From Streptomyces sp. BA2 (GTDB lineage: Bacteria > Actinomycetota > Actinomycetes > Streptomycetales > Streptomycetaceae), in contig NZ_WSRO01000002.1 in the NCBI RefSeq assembly GCF_009769735.1, forward strand, positions 6,336,001 to 6,400,000: DNA of 64,000 nucleotides, read 5' to 3'. This document shows positions 1 through 7,730 of the stretch, in pieces (position 1 is the first letter of the stretch; the number at the start of each line of letters is the position of its first letter). The position numbers and the translations under genes were made by a program. The notes beneath the pieces were generated by a model. It saw only the letters and a list, made by a program, of their open reading frames with translations. It searched no databases and was not told the DNA's origin.

Positions 1-391
1 GGTCGACGAAGTGCTGGCGGACCGAGGCCACGTGGTGCGGGGCGACCCGCTGCATGGTCTCCATGCCCTCGTCCGTGAGGACGGTGTAGAGCCCGCGCCG
101 GTCGGACTCGCAGTTCTCCCGGCGGACCAGGCCCGCGTTCTCCATGCGGGTGATCTGGTGGGACAGGCGGCTCTTGGACTGCAGTGTGGCGGCCGCGAGA
201 TCGCTCATACGCATCCGCTTCTCCTCCGATTCGGAGAGATGCACGAGGATGTCGTAGTCGTTCATGGTCAGGTTGAACGGCTGGAGGTCCTTCTCGAGCT
301 GATATGTCAGCATCCTGTTGACCTCCACGTGGGTGCGCCAGGCGCACTGTTCCTCGTTGGTCAGCCACTGCGGGGCCGTCTCGGTCTCCAT
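1..391 (-). CDS. MarR-family transcriptional regulator (3' end cut by window edge)
   Basis: DNA-binding repressor or activator of the MarR winged-helix family. About 130 residues are visible, reading leftwards from an ATG. The sequence contains a typical MarR core: an N-terminal dimerisation helix, then MNDYDILVHLSE, the recognition region TLQSKSRLSHQITRMENAGL, and the wing residues around CESDRRGLYTVLTDEG. The C-terminal dimerisation helix is beyond the window. The effector and targets are unknown. The short region in front of the start holds an imperfect ACCT...AGGT inverted repeat that could be an autoregulatory site. The call to family is secure; the function is not known. Confidence 0.9.
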   Translation of the reverse strand, partial: METETAPQWLTNEEQCAWRTHVEVNRMLTYQLEKDLQPFNLTMNDYDILVHLSESEEKRMRMSDLAAATLQSKSRLSHQITRMENAGLVRRENCESDRRGLYTVLTDEGMETMQRVAPHHVASVRQHFVD

Positions 392-403
392 GGAATCGAT
401 TCT

Positions 404-422
404 ACCTAAGAAGTTGAAAGGT
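404..422. promoter_or_regulatory. candidate MarR operator upstream of the partial MarR gene
   Basis: A 19-base, AT-richer element (ACCTAAGAAGTTGAAAGGT) sits about 13 bases before the MarR start, with ACCT/AGGT outer arms. A TAGAAT hexamer, on the gene's strand and about 8 bases from the ATG, could be the -10 box. MarR proteins commonly bind their own promoter. The symmetry is imperfect, so this is tentative. Confidence 0.3.
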
Positions 423-511
423 GAACGAATGTCGGTGTGTGACACGCGCCTCTCACCCCCCGGGTGACGGAGGGGCACAGACGTTCGCCGTCACACTCCG
501 CAGACTACCGC

Positions 512-1330
512 TCACAGGCCGAAGCGACGCTGGAGGTCCCCCAGTTGTCCGGGAAGGCGCGGTTGCCCCGGCTGCTGTCCGTGTTGACTGCGTTGGCCCG
601 GTGCGGCCTGGCCGCCCTGGCCGCCCGGCACGCCGGCCTGCTGCGGCACCGCGCCCGTCGCCTGCTCGGCCATGAGCGCCTCCGAGGACTGCAGGAGCAC
701 CGTCCCCGCCCCCACGAACTCGAACTGGTGCTCCTCGCCTGAGGTTCCGCCGATCCCGGTCAGTGCCCGTACGCCGCCGATGACTCCGGTCAGATATCCA
801 TGGTCGTAGTGATGGCAGGGCGAAGGGCAGTCGGCCCAGCCCACCAGGGCCTGTGGATCGACCCGGATCGGCGGCTCCATGAACACCACGGGGCCGTTCG
901 ACGCGGCCACGAACTTTCCGGTTCCGATCAGGGTCAGAAAGCCCGGAACGATGGATTGCTTCAGCGCGAGAGTTGGCTGAAAAGCGAGGAGGTTGCCCGA
1001 GCGAATGGTCAGGTTGCCGTCTTCGAGGTCGTACGAATTCACGTCGAAGGCCCGGTCGGCGAGGAGCATCTTGCCCTGGCCGTCGGCCACCACCCAGTCG
1101 CTCGCGTGCAGGGGCGAATGAAAACTCGTGCGCACCAGGCGGTCCAGACGGCCGTGTCCGATGCCGTTGAACTCGATCGTCCCGTAGTAGGCGATCATCT
1201 TCCCCTTCTGCAGGAACCACTGGCTCCCCTTGAGCTCCACGCAGAAGGTGTACGCGTTCACGCTGTCGTCGCTCGGCAGCGTCATCGGGTCGAGGGGCGC
1301 GGGCGCTCCCGCGGGCATTGAGGGGTTCAC
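512..1330 (-). CDS. AIM24 family protein, third of three
   Basis: AIM24/DUF124 (TRAP-like beta-sandwich) protein of 272 residues. The family is named after a yeast mitochondrial protein; no biochemical role is settled for the bacterial members. Visible family features are the YTFCVELKGSQWFLQKGKMIAYYG opening strands and a long beta-rich core. Unlike its two neighbours it ends in a Gly/Gln/Pro-rich, probably disordered tail from about residue 230. The GTG start overlaps the stop of the preceding AIM24 gene (GTGA), indicating translational coupling. An alternative ATG lies four codons downstream (position 1318). Confidence 0.85.
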   Translation of the reverse strand: MNPSMPAGAPAPLDPMTLPSDDSVNAYTFCVELKGSQWFLQKGKMIAYYGTIEFNGIGHGRLDRLVRTSFHSPLHASDWVVADGQGKMLLADRAFDVNSYDLEDGNLTIRSGNLLAFQPTLALKQSIVPGFLTLIGTGKFVAASNGPVVFMEPPIRVDPQALVGWADCPSPCHHYDHGYLTGVIGGVRALTGIGGTSGEEHQFEFVGAGTVLLQSSEALMAEQATGAVPQQAGVPGGQGGQAAPGQRSQHGQQPGQPRLPGQLGDLQRRFGL

Positions 1331-1977
1331 AGCTTCTCCTCCGACGCCTGGACGTACACCGCACCGCTACCGGACAGCTCCAGCTGGAACGCCTCGCCCG
1401 AGCCCCGCCCCACCATGTCGCGCCAGCCGAGCGCCGTGGAGAGCTTGTTGCGTACGTCGCCGTGGTGCGCCACATACGCCTGCGGGTCGACATGGACCGG
1501 GCGCTGCGGGGTGATCGGCACTTCGATGACCCCGCCATGCGCCATGACGGCGACCGCGCCCTGCCCCTTGAGGGTGGTCGTGAAGAGGCCCTGCCCTGTG
1601 ACCTGTCCGCGGACCATGCCCATGACGCCGCCCTGCGAGCCCATGAACATCGTGCCCTGCTGGAGCGTCCCGTCGAAGGCGAGCAGCCGGTCCGCCTCCA
1701 CGTAGAGGGTGTCTCCGGTGAGGCTGATCACCTGGATGTGGTGGCCGCCGTGCCCGAAGAGGACGGTGCCGCTGCCCTCCACCGTCATCAGGGGCGTCGC
1801 CTCGTTGGCCACCCGGCGCCCGATCATGGAGGCCAGGCCGCCCTGTCCGCCCTGGATGTTGGGGGTGAAGGCGACATCTCCCTTGTAGGCGAGCATGGCG
1901 CCGCGCTGACTGAACAGCCGCTGGCCCGGCAGGACGGTCGCCTCGACCATCTTCGAGTTGATCTCTCGGAAGGGCAT
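1327..1977 (-). CDS. AIM24 family protein, second of three
   Basis: AIM24/DUF124 protein of 216 residues starting MPFREINSKMVEATVLPGQR. The core repeats the family pattern: a basic SQRGAMLAYKGDVAF strand, glycine-rich turns (QGGQGGLASMIGRR), a GTVLFGHGGHHIQVISL segment and a conserved VDPQAYVAHHGDV motif near the C-terminus. The ATG lies one base after the stop of the first AIM24 gene, and its own stop overlaps the start of the third, so the three are one coupled operon. The ORF is open further upstream, but that extension overlaps the first gene and is Arg/Ser-rich out-of-frame sequence. No function is known. Confidence 0.87.
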   Translation of the reverse strand: MPFREINSKMVEATVLPGQRLFSQRGAMLAYKGDVAFTPNIQGGQGGLASMIGRRVANEATPLMTVEGSGTVLFGHGGHHIQVISLTGDTLYVEADRLLAFDGTLQQGTMFMGSQGGVMGMVRGQVTGQGLFTTTLKGQGAVAVMAHGGVIEVPITPQRPVHVDPQAYVAHHGDVRNKLSTALGWRDMVGRGSGEAFQLELSGSGAVYVQASEEKL

Positions 1978-1978
1978 G

Positions 1979-2617
1979 TCAGACGTCCCCCGCGATCGTG
2001 TTCCGCTCACTGGGCTGGACGTACACGAGTCCGTCGCCCTCGAAGCGGATCTGGAAGGCCTCGCCGCCGCCCTCGCCGAGCAACGTACGGAAAGTGACGC
2101 CCGACTGGAGGTTCTGGCGGAGGTCTCCCTGATGCGCGACATACGCCCCCGGGTCCACCGTGAGCGGATACTGCCGGCTCACGCGCAGCACCACCGCGGG
2201 GCCGTCGGACATGATCGCCGCCTGGCCCGAGCCCTCGACGGTCGTGGTGAACAGGCCGTTGCCCTGCGAGGCACCGCGGACGCCGGTGAAATGAGTTCCG
2301 GTGCGCAGGCCGCCGTCCGTGCACAGGAGATTGCCGGCCTCGACGAAGAGCTTCTCGCCGCGCAGCTGCACGAGGTTGATCTCGGTGGCGCGGTCGGCGA
2401 ACCAGCACGTGCCGTGCCCCTTCACCTCCATCACCGTCATCTGCTCGCCGGTGACGCGGCGGGTCACCATGCCCCGTATGCCCTCGCCGCCGCCGGTCAT
2501 CTTCTTGAAGGCCATCTGGCCGTCGTACGCGACCATCGAGCCGTTCTTCGCCTTGACGGCGTCGCCGGACATGTCCACGGCGAGCACCCTGCTGCCTTGC
2601 AGTCGGAACGTTGCCAC
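1979..2617 (-). CDS. AIM24 family protein, first of three
   Basis: AIM24/DUF124 protein of about 212 residues, first gene of the three-gene operon. It carries the same landmarks as its neighbour: KNGSMVAYDGQMAFKK, a GGGEGIRGMVTRRVTGE turn, GHGTCWFADRATEINLVQL, and VDPGAYVAHQGDL. The GTG start (VATFRLQGSRVLAVD) was chosen because homology-like sequence begins there; the frame is open 36 codons further. No good Shine-Dalgarno is seen, and a TACCGT hexamer lies a few bases before the GTG, so a leaderless transcript is possible. Three adjacent paralogues suggest a hetero-oligomer, which is inference. Confidence 0.83.
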   Translation of the reverse strand: MATFRLQGSRVLAVDMSGDAVKAKNGSMVAYDGQMAFKKMTGGGEGIRGMVTRRVTGEQMTVMEVKGHGTCWFADRATEINLVQLRGEKLFVEAGNLLCTDGGLRTGTHFTGVRGASQGNGLFTTTVEGSGQAAIMSDGPAVVLRVSRQYPLTVDPGAYVAHQGDLRQNLQSGVTFRTLLGEGGGEAFQIRFEGDGLVYVQPSERNTIAGDV

Positions 2618-2797
2618 GTATCGACGGTAGCCGTCGGATATGGGGCCGGAACAGGGCAACGGCCCCTGAGCGAACCCGGAGAACACCCCGATGTCACAAT
2701 GGGGGTCGCTTGTGCGCGCATTCACAAGATCGCATTCACGAGATCGATGCCGTCGAGCGGCCCGCCCCCTCGCCCCGCCTCACACCGAAGGTGATCC

Positions 2798-3142
2798 GTG
2801 GACATCAAGACCGCTTCCGCACTCCGCCGCCTCCGTCTGGTCTCGGCCCCCGAGGCCGTCTCCTTCCTGCTCCTGATCATCTGCTCGGTGCTCAAGCGGA
2901 CCACGGACTTCAACGCCGTGCCGGTGATGGGCATGGTCCACGGCGTGCTCTTCCTCCTGTACGTGCTGTTCTGGCTCGACGCCTGGAACCGCACCAAGTG
3001 GAACGTGAAGACGGCCGCCGTCTACTTCATCCTCTCCGTCCTGCCGGCCGGCGGCTTCTTCGCCGAGCGCAAGCTGAAGCGTGAGGCCGAGGCCGCCGTG
3101 ATCGCTTCGCGCGCCCGCCGCGAAGGCGTCGTGAGCGCATGA
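2798..3142 (+). CDS. DUF3817 small membrane protein
   Basis: Integral membrane protein of 114 residues with a GTG start. Three hydrophobic segments are visible at about residues 17-34, 42-60 and 71-87, with conserved family residues [14 protein letters not shown] and the C-terminal [10 protein letters not shown], followed by a basic cytoplasmic tail. The family has no established function. The gene is divergent from the AIM24 operon and its stop overlaps the ATG of the thiamine-binding protein gene (ATGA), so the two are co-translated. A second DUF3817 gene lies at 13838. Confidence 0.88.
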   Translation: MDIKTASALRRLRLVSAPEAVSFLLLIICSVLKRTTDFNAVPVMGMVHGVLFLLYVLFWLDAWNRTKWNVKTAAVYFILSVLPAGGFFAERKLKREAEAAVIASRARREGVVSA

Positions 3143-3432
3143 TCGTCGCCTTCTCCGTGACCCCGCTCGGCGTCGGTGAGGACGTGGGCGAGTACGTCGC
3201 CGACGCGGTCCGCGTCGTCCGCGAGTCCGGCCTGCCCAACCGGACCGACGCGATGTTCACCTCCGTCGAGGGCGAGTGGGACGAGGTGATGGACGTCGTC
3301 AAGCGTGCCGTCGCCGCGGTCGAGGCGCGGGCGCCGCGTGTCTCCGTCGTCATGAAGGCGGACATCCGCCCCGGGGTGACGGACGGGATGACGTCGAAGG
3401 TCGAGACGGTGGAGCGGCACCTTTCCGCATAA
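3139..3432 (+). CDS. MTH1187-type thiamine-binding protein
   Basis: Small cytoplasmic protein (97 residues) of the MTH1187/YkoF-like thiamine-binding family, a ferredoxin-like fold that forms homo-oligomers. Seen: an initial [10 protein letters not shown] strand, the [22 protein letters not shown] helix, [10 protein letters not shown], and a final [11 protein letters not shown] strand. Members bind thiamine or HMP-like ligands, but a catalytic role is not established. Its ATG overlaps the stop of the DUF3817 gene. A strong hairpin follows the stop, so the two-gene unit ends here. Confidence 0.88.
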   Translation: MIVAFSVTPLGVGEDVGEYVADAVRVVRESGLPNRTDAMFTSVEGEWDEVMDVVKRAVAAVEARAPRVSVVMKADIRPGVTDGMTSKVETVERHLSA

Positions 3433-3460
3433 CCGCCGCTGCCCCCCCCGTAACTGCGAA

Positions 3461-3495
3461 GAGCCCCCGCCGACAGCCGGCGGGGGCTCCTTCTT
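3461..3495 (+). terminator. rho-independent terminator after the thiamine-binding gene
   Basis: Perfect 12-bp stem GAGCCCCCGCCG / CGGCGGGGGCTC (3461-3472 and 3478-3489) with a 5-base loop, then TCCTTCTT. It separates the DUF3817 pair from the TetR-controlled operon. Confidence 0.85.
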
Positions 3496-3505
3496 CGCCG
3501 CGAAC

Positions 3506-3554
3506 TTGAGCGACCGCTCAAAACTCCCTAAGATCTCCTTGAGCAGTCGCTCAA
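3506..3554 (+). promoter_or_regulatory. promoter with two TetR-type operators
   Basis: Two 16-base inverted repeats, TTGAGCGACCGCTCAA (3506-3521, perfect 7-bp arms) and TTGAGCAGTCGCTCAA (3539-3554, one arm mismatch), lie 33 bases apart. The first five bases of copy 1 plus one form a -35 box (TTGAGC, 3506-3511). A TAAGAT -10 box (3529-3534) follows after a 17-base spacer, between the two copies. The second copy covers the expected transcription start. This is the layout of a repressor-controlled promoter, and the obvious regulator is the TetR protein encoded by the third gene of the operon. Confidence 0.82.
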
Positions 3555-3579
3555 AACTGCACTGGCATGGGGGAACGCC

Positions 3580-4272
3580 GTGAGCCTGTACGTCGAAGCA
3601 CGCATAGACGCCGACCTCGACGAGCTCTGGGCACGCACCCAGGAGCCGTCCCAGCACCAGCGCTGGGACCTCCGCTTCGCCGAGATCGACTACTTGCCGC
3701 AAGTGCCGGGCGAGCCCCAGCGCTTCCGGTACGGCACGCGCGTACTGCCCTTCCTCACCATCGCGGGCACCGGGATCTCCGCCGGCGAGAAGCGCCGGGC
3801 GGACGGCACCAGGACATCGGCACTGCGCTTCGCCTCACCGCACCCGCTGTCGCTCCTCCAGGAGGGCTCGGGCTACTGGCGCTACGTCCCCGCCCCGGAC
3901 GGCGGCATCCGCTTCCTCACCGGCTACGACTACCGGCCTCGCTGGGGCCGCTTCGGCGCGCTCGCCGACCGGGCCGCCTTCCGCCCCCTGATGGGCTGGG
4001 CCACGGCCTGGTCCTTCGACCGGCTGCGGCTCTGGATCGAGCGGGGGATCACCCCCGAGCGCCAACTGCTGCACGCGCTGGCAGAGGTGGGGGTGCGCGT
4101 CGGGTGCGTGGTCGCGGCCGTCGTCGCCGCGCCGATGGTGGCACCGGCCGCCCTGGCGCTCGCCTTCGTTCTGCCGCCCCTGCCGACGACACCCGCGGCG
4201 CGCCGCTGCCTGCGTAATCCACCGCCACGCACGCGTGCCCCGCGCGTCCTGACGACCCTCCAGGAGCGGTGA
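3580..4272 (+). CDS. SRPBCC-like protein with C-terminal hydrophobic segment
   Basis: Protein of 230 residues. The first about 150 residues look like an SRPBCC/polyketide-cyclase helix-grip fold: start SLYVEARIDADLDELWARTQEPSQHQRWDLRFAEI, beta strands around RFRYGTRVLPFLTIAGTG and GYWRYVPAPDGGIRFLTGYDYRP. A hydrophobic stretch (about 172-200) suggests membrane association. The ligand is unknown. It is the first gene of a three-gene operon with overlapping start and stop codons, behind the TetR-operator promoter. The GTG start has GGGGGAAC as ribosome-binding site. Family assignment is by pattern only. Confidence 0.75.
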   Translation: MSLYVEARIDADLDELWARTQEPSQHQRWDLRFAEIDYLPQVPGEPQRFRYGTRVLPFLTIAGTGISAGEKRRADGTRTSALRFASPHPLSLLQEGSGYWRYVPAPDGGIRFLTGYDYRPRWGRFGALADRAAFRPLMGWATAWSFDRLRLWIERGITPERQLLHALAEVGVRVGCVVAAVVAAPMVAPAALALAFVLPPLPTTPAARRCLRNPPPRTRAPRVLTTLQER

Positions 4273-4955
4273 TGCGGGCATCGATCTTCCGTACGGTGAT
4301 GGGCTCCGACTTCGACCGCCTGCACCCCCAGCTGCAACGCCGCTTCTCCGTGGGTCTCGCGAGCGGCGAGGTGTGCACGGGCCGGGGCGTCATGGACCGC
4401 ATCTGGCACGGCAGAGGCTTCGTGAAACCGTTCCTGGCCGTGGGAGGCACCCGCCACATCCTCGTCCCGCGCGCGGGACGCCACGTCCCCTTCACCATCG
4501 AGAACGTGCCGTACGTCGACACGTTCGGCCGTGAGACGGTGAGCTTCGTGCGCACCTTCGATCTGCCAGGCCGCTCCCGCCGCTTCGACGCCCAGATGGT
4601 CCTGGGCCCCAAGGGCGACCGAATCCTCGACTACCTGGGCACTCACCAGCACCTCGCGAGCGACCTCCACCTCCGGGCCGAGCCGGACGGCTCCCTGCTG
4701 ATCCGCTCCGGGACGCACCGCTTCCGGGAGGGACCGGTGGACGTCCGTGTGCCCGGCCTGATCGGCGGCGACGCGGAGGTGCGGGAGTCCTACGACGACT
4801 CCACGGGCCGCTTCCGTATCCGGGTCAGGGTGGTGAACCGGAGCTTCGGGCCGCTCTTCGGGTACGAGGGTTCCTTCACGGCGGAGTACGAGGATGTCCG
4901 CACCTGTGGTGTGCGGCCGGGGTTGCGGCCCCTCCGTGAGGAGGCGAGGGCATGA
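4269..4955 (+). CDS. DUF4166 domain protein
   Basis: Protein of about 228 residues matching the DUF4166 pattern: the opening FRTVMGSDFDRLHPQLQRRFSV, then GRGVMDRIWHGRGFVKPFL, and a beta-rich remainder with YVDTFGRETVSFVRTFDLP and DYLGTHQHLASDLHL. The domain has no assigned biochemistry; it often accompanies SRPBCC-type or SDR proteins. The GTG start overlaps the stop of the SRPBCC gene, and its own stop overlaps the TetR start, so it belongs to the same transcript. An ATG directly follows the GTG and could equally be used. Confidence 0.83.
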   Translation: MMRASIFRTVMGSDFDRLHPQLQRRFSVGLASGEVCTGRGVMDRIWHGRGFVKPFLAVGGTRHILVPRAGRHVPFTIENVPYVDTFGRETVSFVRTFDLPGRSRRFDAQMVLGPKGDRILDYLGTHQHLASDLHLRAEPDGSLLIRSGTHRFREGPVDVRVPGLIGGDAEVRESYDDSTGRFRIRVRVVNRSFGPLFGYEGSFTAEYEDVRTCGVRPGLRPLREEARA

Positions 4956-5584
4956 GCGCCGACACGAAGCAGAAACTCCTCGAAGGGGCCCTGCGTACGC
5001 TGACGGAGCAGGGCATCGCGAAGACGTCCGCGCGGACGATCGCGGCTGCCGCCGGGGTCAATCAGGCGCTGGTCTTCTACCACTTCGGGTCGGTCGACGA
5101 GCTCCTCGCCGCTGCCTGTCGCCACGGCTCCGAGCAGCGGGTCTCGCGTTACCGGGAACGGCTGGACGCGGTGTCCTCGCTGGCCGAACTCCTCGAATTC
5201 GGCCGCGAGATGCATGAGGAGGAGCGGGCCGCGGGCCACGTCGCGGTCCTCGGCCAGCTCCTCGCGGGAGCGCAGACGCAGCCCCGTCTCGCCCCCGCGA
5301 CGGCTGCGGGCCTCGCCCTCTGGATCGAGGAGATCGAGAAGGTCCTGGTCCGGGTCTTCTCGTCGACGCCGCTGGGGGAGTTCGCGGATCCCGCGGGGCT
5401 TGCGCGGGCGGTGGCGGCGTCCTTCGTGGGGATAGAGCTGTACGAGGGGGTGGACGAGGTGGGGGCGTCCAGGGCGTTGGACTCCCTGGAGCAACTGTCC
5501 CTTCTGGTGGCGGCGGTTGAGGATCTGGGGCCGCTTGCGCAGCGTGCCATGCGGCATCGCCTACGGCGGGTTACGCGGTCCTGA
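4952..5584 (+). CDS. TetR/AcrR-family repressor, probable autoregulator of its operon
   Basis: TetR regulator of 210 residues. The N-terminal HTH is clear (KQKLLEGALRTLTEQGIAKTSARTIAAAAGVNQALVFYHF, about residues 6-45). The C-terminal ligand-binding domain is helical and rich in Ala and Leu. It is the last gene of the SRPBCC-DUF4166-TetR operon, with its ATG overlapping the preceding stop. Autogenous control through the paired TTGAGCG-type palindromes 1.4 kb upstream is inferred from the operon layout and the operator placement; no other regulator lies nearby on this strand. The inducer is unknown. Confidence 0.9.
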   Translation: MSADTKQKLLEGALRTLTEQGIAKTSARTIAAAAGVNQALVFYHFGSVDELLAAACRHGSEQRVSRYRERLDAVSSLAELLEFGREMHEEERAAGHVAVLGQLLAGAQTQPRLAPATAAGLALWIEEIEKVLVRVFSSTPLGEFADPAGLARAVAASFVGIELYEGVDEVGASRALDSLEQLSLLVAAVEDLGPLAQRAMRHRLRRVTRS

Positions 5585-5622
5585 AGCCCATTGCCCCCGG
5601 CGGTCCTGCTGAGGCGCAGACC

Positions 5623-5703
5623 TTTCCCACCCACCCGCCCGTTTACCCCGCATCCGACCCTGGACGAACGAGCTTTCCCGCCCACCCACCCGATTGCCCC
5701 GCA
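5623..5703. repeat. two copies of a dispersed CCCGCCCACCCACCCG intergenic repeat
   Basis: Two 30-base units, 5623-5652 and 5674-5703, share TTTCCCnCCCACCC(A/G)CCCGnTTnCCCCGCA. Related units occur at 21814, 21859 (inverted) and 52801. They lie in the roughly 300-base gap between the TetR gene and cslA. The rest of the gap holds an AT-richer stretch with a GGGTAT hexamer (5826-5831) that could be part of the cslA promoter; no other gene is seen. Confidence 0.7.
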
Positions 5704-5888
5704 GCCACCGAAGGACAGACCCGCACCCCGCGGCAGGTCTCGCAACCGCAGCCGAACCGTTCACCCTAAAACCGCTCGCACGGACGCATCCGGTTCGACA
5801 CGCCGGGGAAACTCCACTTTTGTGTGGGTATCGGCTTGTTCGCACCTGAACCTGCCAGAGCCAGATCACCCACCACCTGGAGGGCGCT

Positions 5889-7727
5889 GTGCGGCCGGAG
5901 GGCTACGACTACGACACCCACAGCACACTCGCCGGACCGCTCACCGAGCCGGACGGCAGCAGCGGCAGTGACAGCGGCGACGGTGGCCGCTACCGGGTGC
6001 GGTACAACAAGCTTCTCTCCCGTGAGCCCCACCGAATACGAGCCGTCATCCTGATGACGCTCGCCCCCCTCCTCACCGGCCTCCTCCTCGTCTACCTCGT
6101 GTGGCCGACCCACTGGACGGAACGCGAGGGCGCCGACCGCTGGCTCATCGGCCTCGACGTCACGATGCTCGTCGCGATCGGGCTCATCGAGCTCTTCATG
6201 CTCGTCAACGTCATATCCATCGCCCACGCGACGATGATGGCGAGAGACCCGATCCCGGTCACCCCCGAACCCGGCACCCGCGTCGCCTTCCTCACGACGT
6301 ACGTCCCGGGCAAGGAACCCCTCAGCATGGTCCGCGCCACCCTCGAGGGCGCGAAGGCGATACACCACACCGGCCCCCTCGACGTGTGGCTCCTGGACGA
6401 GGGCGACGACGAAGACGCCAAGGCGCTCTGCGCCGAACTCGGCGTACGTCACTTCACCCGCAACGGAGTGCCCGAGTGGAACCGTGAGAAGGGTGTCCAC
6501 AAGGCCCGCACCAAGCACGGCAACTACAACGCCTGGATCGCGATGCACGGCGGCGACTACGACTTCTTCGCCTCCGTGGACACCGACCACGTCCCGCTCC
6601 CCAACTTCCTGGAGCGGATGATGGGTTACTTCCGGGATGAGGATGTGGCGTTCGTCGTCGGGCCCCAGGTGTACGGGAACTACGACTCTCCCGTCACCAA
6701 GGCCGCCGAGTCCCAGCAGTTCCTCTTCCACGCCCTGATCCAGCGCGCAGGCAACCGCTACCGCGCACCCATGTTCGTCGGCACCAACAACGTCGTACGC
6801 ATCCAGGCGCTCCGCCAGGTCGGCGGCCTGTACGACTCCATCACCGAGGACATGGCCACCGGCTTCGAGCTGCACCGCCACAAGAACCCCCTCACCAGGC
6901 GCCACTGGCGGTCGGTCTACACCCCGGACGTGCTCGCCGTCGGCGAGGGGCCCGCCTCCTGGACGGACTTCTTCACCCAGCAGATGCGCTGGTCGCGCGG
7001 GACGTACGAGACGCTGTTCAAGCAGTACTGGAGGGCGCCGTTCACGATGCCGCCCGGCCGTCTCTTCTCGTACACGATGATGCTCGTCTACTACCCCATG
7101 ACGGCCGTCAACTGGCTGCTCGGCGTGCTGAGTTGTGTTCTCTTCCTCTGGTTCGGCGCTTCCGGGACCCAGGTCGCCGCCTCCGTCTGGCTGATGCTCT
7201 ACAGCGACGCCGCGGCGCTCCAGGTCGGGCTCTACCTCTGGAACCGCCGTCACAACGTCTCCCCGCACGAACCGGAGGGCTCCGGAGGCCTCGCGGGCAT
7301 GGCGATGTCCGCGCTCTCCGCGCCCATCTACGCCAAGTCGCTCGGCGCCGCCGTCCTGCGCCGCCCGAGCCGCTTCGTGGTCACGCCCAAGGGCGGCGAC
7401 GCGAGCCCCGACCGGGTGCTCACCTTCCGGATCCATCTCTGCTGGGCGGCGGTCCTCGCCAGTTCACTGGTCGCCTCGTTCGTGCTCGGCCACACCCACG
7501 CTGCGATGCGCACCTGGGCCGTCCTCGCGCTGGTCATCGCGCTCGCCCCGGTCGCGATCTGGAGCTTCTCGCTGGTCAAGGAGCGCAGGGCGGGCGCGGT
7601 GCGCGAAAAGGCCCGCGAGCGGGTTCGGCAGCGCGCCAGGAAAGACGCGGAAGGCCTCGGCGCCGCGGGCGCGGATGGCGAGCCGGAGCCGGCGTTCGCC
7701 ACCGGTACGACGACAGGAGGGAACTGA
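5889..7727 (+). CDS. cslA: CslA, cellulose-synthase-like glycosyltransferase
   Basis: Membrane-bound family 2 glycosyltransferase of 612 residues. In Streptomyces CslA makes a beta-linked surface glycan at hyphal tips, needed for normal morphology and attachment. Two N-terminal membrane segments (about 52-72 and 88-112) precede the catalytic domain. Its GT2 residues are visible: D170, the DTD at 231-233, TED at 319-321 and the QQMRW processivity motif at 364-368. Several further membrane helices follow, then a basic C-terminal tail. The start is GTG with GGAGGG upstream. It is followed after 3 bases by glxA, its usual partner. Confidence 0.93.
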   Translation: MRPEGYDYDTHSTLAGPLTEPDGSSGSDSGDGGRYRVRYNKLLSREPHRIRAVILMTLAPLLTGLLLVYLVWPTHWTEREGADRWLIGLDVTMLVAIGLIELFMLVNVISIAHATMMARDPIPVTPEPGTRVAFLTTYVPGKEPLSMVRATLEGAKAIHHTGPLDVWLLDEGDDEDAKALCAELGVRHFTRNGVPEWNREKGVHKARTKHGNYNAWIAMHGGDYDFFASVDTDHVPLPNFLERMMGYFRDEDVAFVVGPQVYGNYDSPVTKAAESQQFLFHALIQRAGNRYRAPMFVGTNNVVRIQALRQVGGLYDSITEDMATGFELHRHKNPLTRRHWRSVYTPDVLAVGEGPASWTDFFTQQMRWSRGTYETLFKQYWRAPFTMPPGRLFSYTMMLVYYPMTAVNWLLGVLSCVLFLWFGASGTQVAASVWLMLYSDAAALQVGLYLWNRRHNVSPHEPEGSGGLAGMAMSALSAPIYAKSLGAAVLRRPSRFVVTPKGGDASPDRVLTFRIHLCWAAVLASSLVASFVLGHTHAAMRTWAVLALVIALAPVAIWSFSLVKERRAGAVREKARERVRQRARKDAEGLGAAGADGEPEPAFATGTTTGGN

Positions 7728-7730
7728 CCC

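Noticed and set aside
5766..7436. Open frame of 556 codons on the minus strand opposite cslA
   Set aside because: It is Val/His/Gly/Arg-rich antisense translation with no family motif; cslA on the other strand has full catalytic motifs.
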